Shown: positions 61,301-64,000 of the stretch, in pieces
How positions within the stretch are numbered: position 1 is the first letter of the stretch
How the letters are laid out: the number at the start of each line of letters is the position of its first letter
NCBI RefSeq assembly: GCF_035325945.1
Contig: NZ_DAOKYX010000005.1
Span: 67,329 to 131,328, forward strand
Reading direction: 5' to 3'
DNA from: Parvibaculum sp035325945
Lineage (GTDB): Bacteria; Pseudomonadota; Alphaproteobacteria; Parvibaculales; Parvibaculaceae
DNA: 64,000 nucleotides
The notes under the pieces: model-generated
Databases searched by the model: none
What the model saw: only the letters and a program-made list of their open reading frames with translations
What the model was told of the DNA's origin: nothing
Made by a program: the position numbers and the translations under genes

Positions 61301-62159
61301 TTGCGCCTCCGGCCGATGGATAGGACATGACGAAATCATTTCCCGGCATGTGCGGGAAACCACGAAAGCGGACCGCGTTCGAGAATTTCGCCCGGCATGT
61401 GGCGAACTGCTTGTCGCAGCCGGCCATGACCTCGAATGTGTCGCCCGCCGCCACGCCGCGCGCCATGGGCTGCCACAGTTCGATGAGCGCGCCGCCCGGC
61501 GCCGGGGCGTGCAGCTTCACCTCCATGCTCGTATCCGCATTGGCGCCACTCTTGAAGCGGAGCCGCCCGCGCTCGAACCAGCCTTCGACAAATCCCGCAA
61601 GCCCGTCCGCCGTGAGAATACGGTCATCAGCCGACGAGATGACGACGCCGTTCGCCGTCAGCGCGCCGGGGTCGAGGCCGCAGCGCCCGTCGCCGAGATC
61701 GGCATCGCATCCATATTGATAGATCCGCCCGACAGGCTGGTTCAGCCGGTGCGCCAGACCGCGAAGCTCCGCCGCAAAGCCCGTCGCGCCGCGCGTCACC
61801 TGGCCGAGATTCCCCCTTCGCATCAGCACGCGCTGGTCGGTGTCCTGCCAGTTGACGCGCCAGACCTCGATCTCGGCGTCGTCATAGAGGCCGGCCGCGA
61901 GATCGCCGTCATTGAGCCGCTCCGAGGAGAGCGCGCCGAGCACATCGAGATTGTCGACCGCGAGCCCCGCGCTCGTCTCGATGGCGCTTGCCGTCAGGCC
62001 CGCCGCCGCTTCGAAGGTCACGCCGCCGAATGCGAGATCGCCATCGTGATCGGTAAAGCCCATGACGACGCCGTCACGCCGGACCAGTTTCCAGCAATGG
62101 CAGAGCGTCGTCACGCCGCTTGCGAGATGGGCCGCAAGAGCTGGCGATAGCGTTTTCAT
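61278..62159 (-). CDS. DUF2163 tail protein (GTA g13-like)
   Basis: 293-residue tail-tip protein of the DUF2163/phage_BR0599 type (RcGTA g13, rcc01696). It begins MKTLSPALAAHLASGVTTLCHCWKLVRRDGVVMGFTDHD, with the family's CHCWK and GFTDHD. The C-terminal half has YQYGCDADLGDGRCGLD and MAGCDKQFATCRAKFSNAVRFRGFPHMPG, the conserved Cys-rich phage_BR0599 segment, which binds an Fe-S cluster in related tails. It overlaps the NlpC/P60 gene by 23 bases and follows DUF2460 by 27 bases. Confidence 0.94.
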   Translation of the reverse strand: MKTLSPALAAHLASGVTTLCHCWKLVRRDGVVMGFTDHDGDLAFGGVTFEAAAGLTASAIETSAGLAVDNLDVLGALSSERLNDGDLAAGLYDDAEIEVWRVNWQDTDQRVLMRRGNLGQVTRGATGFAAELRGLAHRLNQPVGRIYQYGCDADLGDGRCGLDPGALTANGVVISSADDRILTADGLAGFVEGWFERGRLRFKSGANADTSMEVKLHAPAPGGALIELWQPMARGVAAGDTFEVMAGCDKQFATCRAKFSNAVRFRGFPHMPGNDFVMSYPSAGGANDGGRRH

Positions 62160-62186
62160 GATTGCACCTTTTGCCCCCGCCGCGCT

Positions 62187-62825
62187 TCAGGCCCTGATCT
62201 CGATCACCGGAATGGCCGGTACCGAGCCCGCCTCGAAGGCGGCGAGATTGATCTCCAGAAAATCCGTGTCGAAGCGCACCGGCACGTCGAATTCATAGCC
62301 CGCCGTGACCGCCGCGCCTGAAGGCGGTATCGCGCCGCTGACAAAAGTCACGAGCCCCGTCGACGCATCTAGCGCGAAATGCGTACCCTCCATCTTCTCC
62401 ACGCCATCGACCGCCACGCGCAGCGTGCCTGCGACCGGTTTCCTGATCGCGCGTTCGAAGCTTGCGCCGCCCGAGCCATAGGTCTTCACCAGTTGAAATT
62501 CCGCCCGGGCGCCGTCACCCGTTCCGATCACCTGATCGAGCGGCGAAGTCGCGCCGCCCGGCGCACAGGATTTCCAGTCCGCCCGGTCCTTCCACCGGAA
62601 GCCATGAAGCCGCCCACCCCGCGCCTCGAAGAATTCGATCAGCATGTGGAGATCGTCGAGACCTCGCACGCCCGTTCCTGCATTGTATCGCCTGCGCGAA
62701 CCCGCCCAGGGGCTGTTGCGCTCCTCCGCACCGGAGCCGAGTGTCACGATTTCTGTGCGACGCTCTGGTCCCCCGGTCGAACCGAATGAAATCGCCAGCG
62801 GAAAGCGAACTTCGTGAAATGCCAT
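62187..62825 (-). CDS. DUF2460 tail protein (GTA g12-like)
   Basis: 212-residue distal tail protein of the DUF2460/TIGR02217 family (RcGTA g12, rcc01695). Conserved MAFHEVRFPLAISFGSTGGPERRTEIVTLGSGAEERNSPW at the start, then GVRGLDDLHMLIEFFEARGGRLHGFRWKDRADWKS and the C-terminal FDVPVRFDTDFLEINLAAFEAGSVPAIPVIEIR. Its ATG at 62825 shares one base with the tape-measure stop (TGATG). The much longer in-frame extension to 63524 is antisense-like and not coding. Confidence 0.95.
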   Translation of the reverse strand: MAFHEVRFPLAISFGSTGGPERRTEIVTLGSGAEERNSPWAGSRRRYNAGTGVRGLDDLHMLIEFFEARGGRLHGFRWKDRADWKSCAPGGATSPLDQVIGTGDGARAEFQLVKTYGSGGASFERAIRKPVAGTLRVAVDGVEKMEGTHFALDASTGLVTFVSGAIPPSGAAVTAGYEFDVPVRFDTDFLEINLAAFEAGSVPAIPVIEIRA

Positions 62826-63463
62826 CAGAGGTTCCTCGCGCCGCGTGCCGCCACGCGATTGAGCATCGCGGCGATTTGCGTTTCCGAGCGGCGGAAGCTT
62901 TCGGCATCGCTCGCCGTTACGTTGAAGTGGATTTGCACCGGCTGCTGCGCGCCTGCCGCCGCAACGCCGAGCCGCCCGTCGCTCCCGCGTTGCAGTGGCA
63001 ATATCGCTTCGGCGCCCGCCTCGCCCGCGAGTCCCGCTCCGTTCCTCAATGGAAAGAGTAATGGGCTCGAGATCACGCCGCCCTTGGCGAAGGGTTTCAC
63101 ATGGCCGCCTGCGAACACGTTGCCGTCGGCGCTGGCGACGAGCGAGCCGAGCGCGCCTGAAAGCGAGTTGCCCAACGAACCGGCAAGCGAGTTCACCGCG
63201 CCCTTCAGGACGAGAGCGGAAAGATCGAGCGCGAGTTTCCGAAGCGTGTCGGAAAGCGAGCGGCCTTTCAGCGCCACGCTGTCGAATGCGCTTCCCAGCG
63301 CCGTTCCGAAGTCGCGCCCGCCTCCCGCCGCCCTCCGGTACTGCTCGGTCACCGCGGCGAGCGTGCGCGTCGTCTCGATGCCGAAACTCGCCGTCGCACT
63401 CGTCGCATCCTGAAGCGCGCGCGCGAGCGTCGCGGCATCGCCCGTCGTCATCTGTTCGTTCAT
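62825..63463 (-). CDS. GTA-type tail tape-measure protein (g11-like)
   Basis: 212-residue short tape-measure protein like RcGTA g11 (rcc01694). The helical N-terminal half (ALQDATSATASFGIETTRTLAAV...SLSDTLRKLALDLSALVLKGAVNSLAGSLG) leads to the diagnostic block GGHVKPFAKGGVISSPLLFPLRNGAGLAGEAGAEAILPLQRGSDGRLGV. It ends in a beta segment QPVQIHFNVTASDAESFRRSETQIAAMLNRVAARG. The ATG at 63463 has AGGAAGGAAG ahead and overlaps the stop of the preceding lipoprotein gene in an ATGA; an ATG at 63484 lacks a ribosome-binding site. It is followed with a 1-base overlap by DUF2460. Confidence 0.93.
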   Translation of the reverse strand: MNEQMTTGDAATLARALQDATSATASFGIETTRTLAAVTEQYRRAAGGGRDFGTALGSAFDSVALKGRSLSDTLRKLALDLSALVLKGAVNSLAGSLGNSLSGALGSLVASADGNVFAGGHVKPFAKGGVISSPLLFPLRNGAGLAGEAGAEAILPLQRGSDGRLGVAAAGAQQPVQIHFNVTASDAESFRRSETQIAAMLNRVAARGARNL

Positions 63464-63705
63464 CGACTTCCTTCCTGTCTGCATGCGGCGCGCAACCCGT
63501 CGCGCAATGTCGCGTAGTCGGCAAGAAAACGTCCGGTCATGGATGCGGGCCCGAGCCGATCGAGTTCATCCGCCATCGTGGCCTGTTCGGCCGGTGTGTA
63601 ACTTCGCAATGGAATGCAACCCGGTTCAGAAACTCCCGTCGCGCAGCCTGCGAGTGACATCAGACTGATTGCGAGGCCCCATGGACATCGCTTCCTCGAT
63701 TGCAT
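63460..63705 (-). CDS. Small lipoprotein, Rz1-like (candidate outer-membrane spanin)
   Basis: 81-residue protein with a signal peptide ending in the lipobox LAGC (Cys21), then a short mature part (PGCIPLRSYTPAEQATMADELDRLGPASMTGRFLADYATLRDGL) with one helix. The ATG at 63705 has GGAGG six bases ahead, good evidence that it is translated. The first 80 bases are embedded in a different frame of the upstream small membrane gene, the arrangement typical of Rz/Rz1 spanin pairs. Its stop overlaps the tape-measure start (ATGA). The spanin role is inferred from layout and lipoprotein nature. Confidence 0.7.
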   Translation of the reverse strand: MQSRKRCPWGLAISLMSLAGCATGVSEPGCIPLRSYTPAEQATMADELDRLGPASMTGRFLADYATLRDGLRAACRQEGSR

Positions 63706-63829
63706 TGCGGACCTCCATCTGACGCCGGAGCCTCGCGACCTCGGCACGATCACCTGCCCAGAGAAACGTCACCATGGCGGATGCGAATTGCGCGGCGAGC
63801 GCCACGATTTTTTCGAGCACACCGATCAT
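63626..63829 (-). CDS. Small membrane protein, Rz-like (candidate inner-membrane spanin)
   Basis: 67-residue protein. A hydrophobic N-terminal segment (IVALAAQFASAMVTFLWAG) is followed by a charged helix AEVARLRRQMEVRNAIEEAM and a basic tail. It overlaps the lipoprotein gene by 80 bases in another frame, and its ATG at 63829 overlaps the stop of the holin-like gene in an ATGA. It is shorter than classic Rz proteins, so an alternative role (for example an antiholin or cassette adaptor) is possible. Confidence 0.62.
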   Translation of the reverse strand: MIGVLEKIVALAAQFASAMVTFLWAGDRAEVARLRRQMEVRNAIEEAMSMGPRNQSDVTRRLRDGSF

Positions 63830-64000
63830 GACAACCTGTCCGTCTGCCCCGTGTGGAGCCGCGCCTCGATCATTCGCACCAGATGCGCGCCATCGAGCCC
63901 CAGCGCCTTGATCGCCTGCGGCACATGGGCGAGCGCGTAATTCGCGGCCGAGGCGACAAGCTCGCTGCGAACCGCGACCGCGCCCCTTTCCGCTCCCACC
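63826..64000 (-). CDS. Holin-like protein (LLH type), partial at the right edge
   Basis: Only the last about 57 residues are visible; the gene continues beyond 64000. The segment RSELVASAANYALAHVPQAIKALGLDGAHLVRMIEARL resembles the C-terminal helical part of phage holins of the LLH family, in which a membrane segment lies further towards the N-terminus. It ends RLHTGQTDRLS, with the TGA at 63826-63828 inside the start of the next gene. It completes a holin-Rz-Rz1-like order directly before the tape-measure gene. The assignment needs the missing N-terminal half. Confidence 0.55.
   Translation of the reverse strand, partial: VGAERGAVAVRSELVASAANYALAHVPQAIKALGLDGAHLVRMIEARLHTGQTDRLS

Overview
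The window is a high-G+C alphaproteobacterial chromosome segment. It resembles a hydrocarbon- or lipid-degrading member of the Hyphomicrobiales/Parvibaculum group. That placement is an inference from gene content: acyl-CoA dehydrogenase pairs, a Baeyer-Villiger-type monooxygenase next to an OmpW porin, PleC/DivJ-type kinases, a System I cytochrome c cluster and a gene transfer agent (GTA)-type tail cluster. No 16S gene is present, so the taxon is not proven. There are four runs of 100 N (9773-9872, 14082-14181, 20183-20282, 52392-52491). Three of them interrupt genes. The first is flanked by identical 55-base ends.

Left part (1-14.6 kb). A sulfate-activation operon cysQ-cysD-cysN runs off the left edge. 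It is followed by a flavin monooxygenase with a clear promoter/operator, ompW, the lytic transglycosylase mltF and a two-subunit acyl-CoA dehydrogenase. After the first gap come a conserved unknown, an FMN reductase, a GNAT acetyltransferase and pepN.

Middle (14.9-33 kb). This part holds a PAS histidine kinase, puuB-puuA, and an ECF sigma / anti-sigma-like / periplasmic sensor module preceded by a 46-residue exported peptide. Next come two tandem FAD oxidoreductases with a GcvT-like protein, glnE, and a DegP protease followed by an OmpR-type two-component system.

Centre-right (33-54.9 kb). The ccm cluster (ccmI, a chitosanase-like/peptidoglycan-binding gene, ccmE, ccmF, ccmH) is followed by an orphan Hsp70-like protein, a DivJ-like kinase, a CaiB-type CoA transferase with a PLP enzyme, a conserved unknown and a cold-shock gene. 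Then come a YihY-family protein, a 36-residue ORF with an exceptional ribosome-binding site, a 17-kDa-antigen-like lipoprotein, a PepSY/response regulator/kinase set, and an SDR/acyl-CoA dehydrogenase pair/nitroreductase operon.

Right end (55-64 kb). Two small paralogous membrane proteins lie next to the distal end of a GTA-type tail operon: tape measure, DUF2460, DUF2163, NlpC/P60, TIM-barrel hub protein, DUF2793 and a SleB-like hydrolase. Immediately upstream of the tape measure, and translationally overlapping it, is a compact lysis-like cassette: a holin-like gene cut by the window edge, a small membrane protein, and an overlapping lipoprotein arranged like Rz/Rz1 spanins. This is the most unusual arrangement in the window. 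Nearly all genes in 15 operon-like groups are read from the minus strand; the plus-strand exceptions are the unknown at 10020, pepN, the kinase at 14885, the CoA transferase pair, csp, yihY and the 36-residue ORF.
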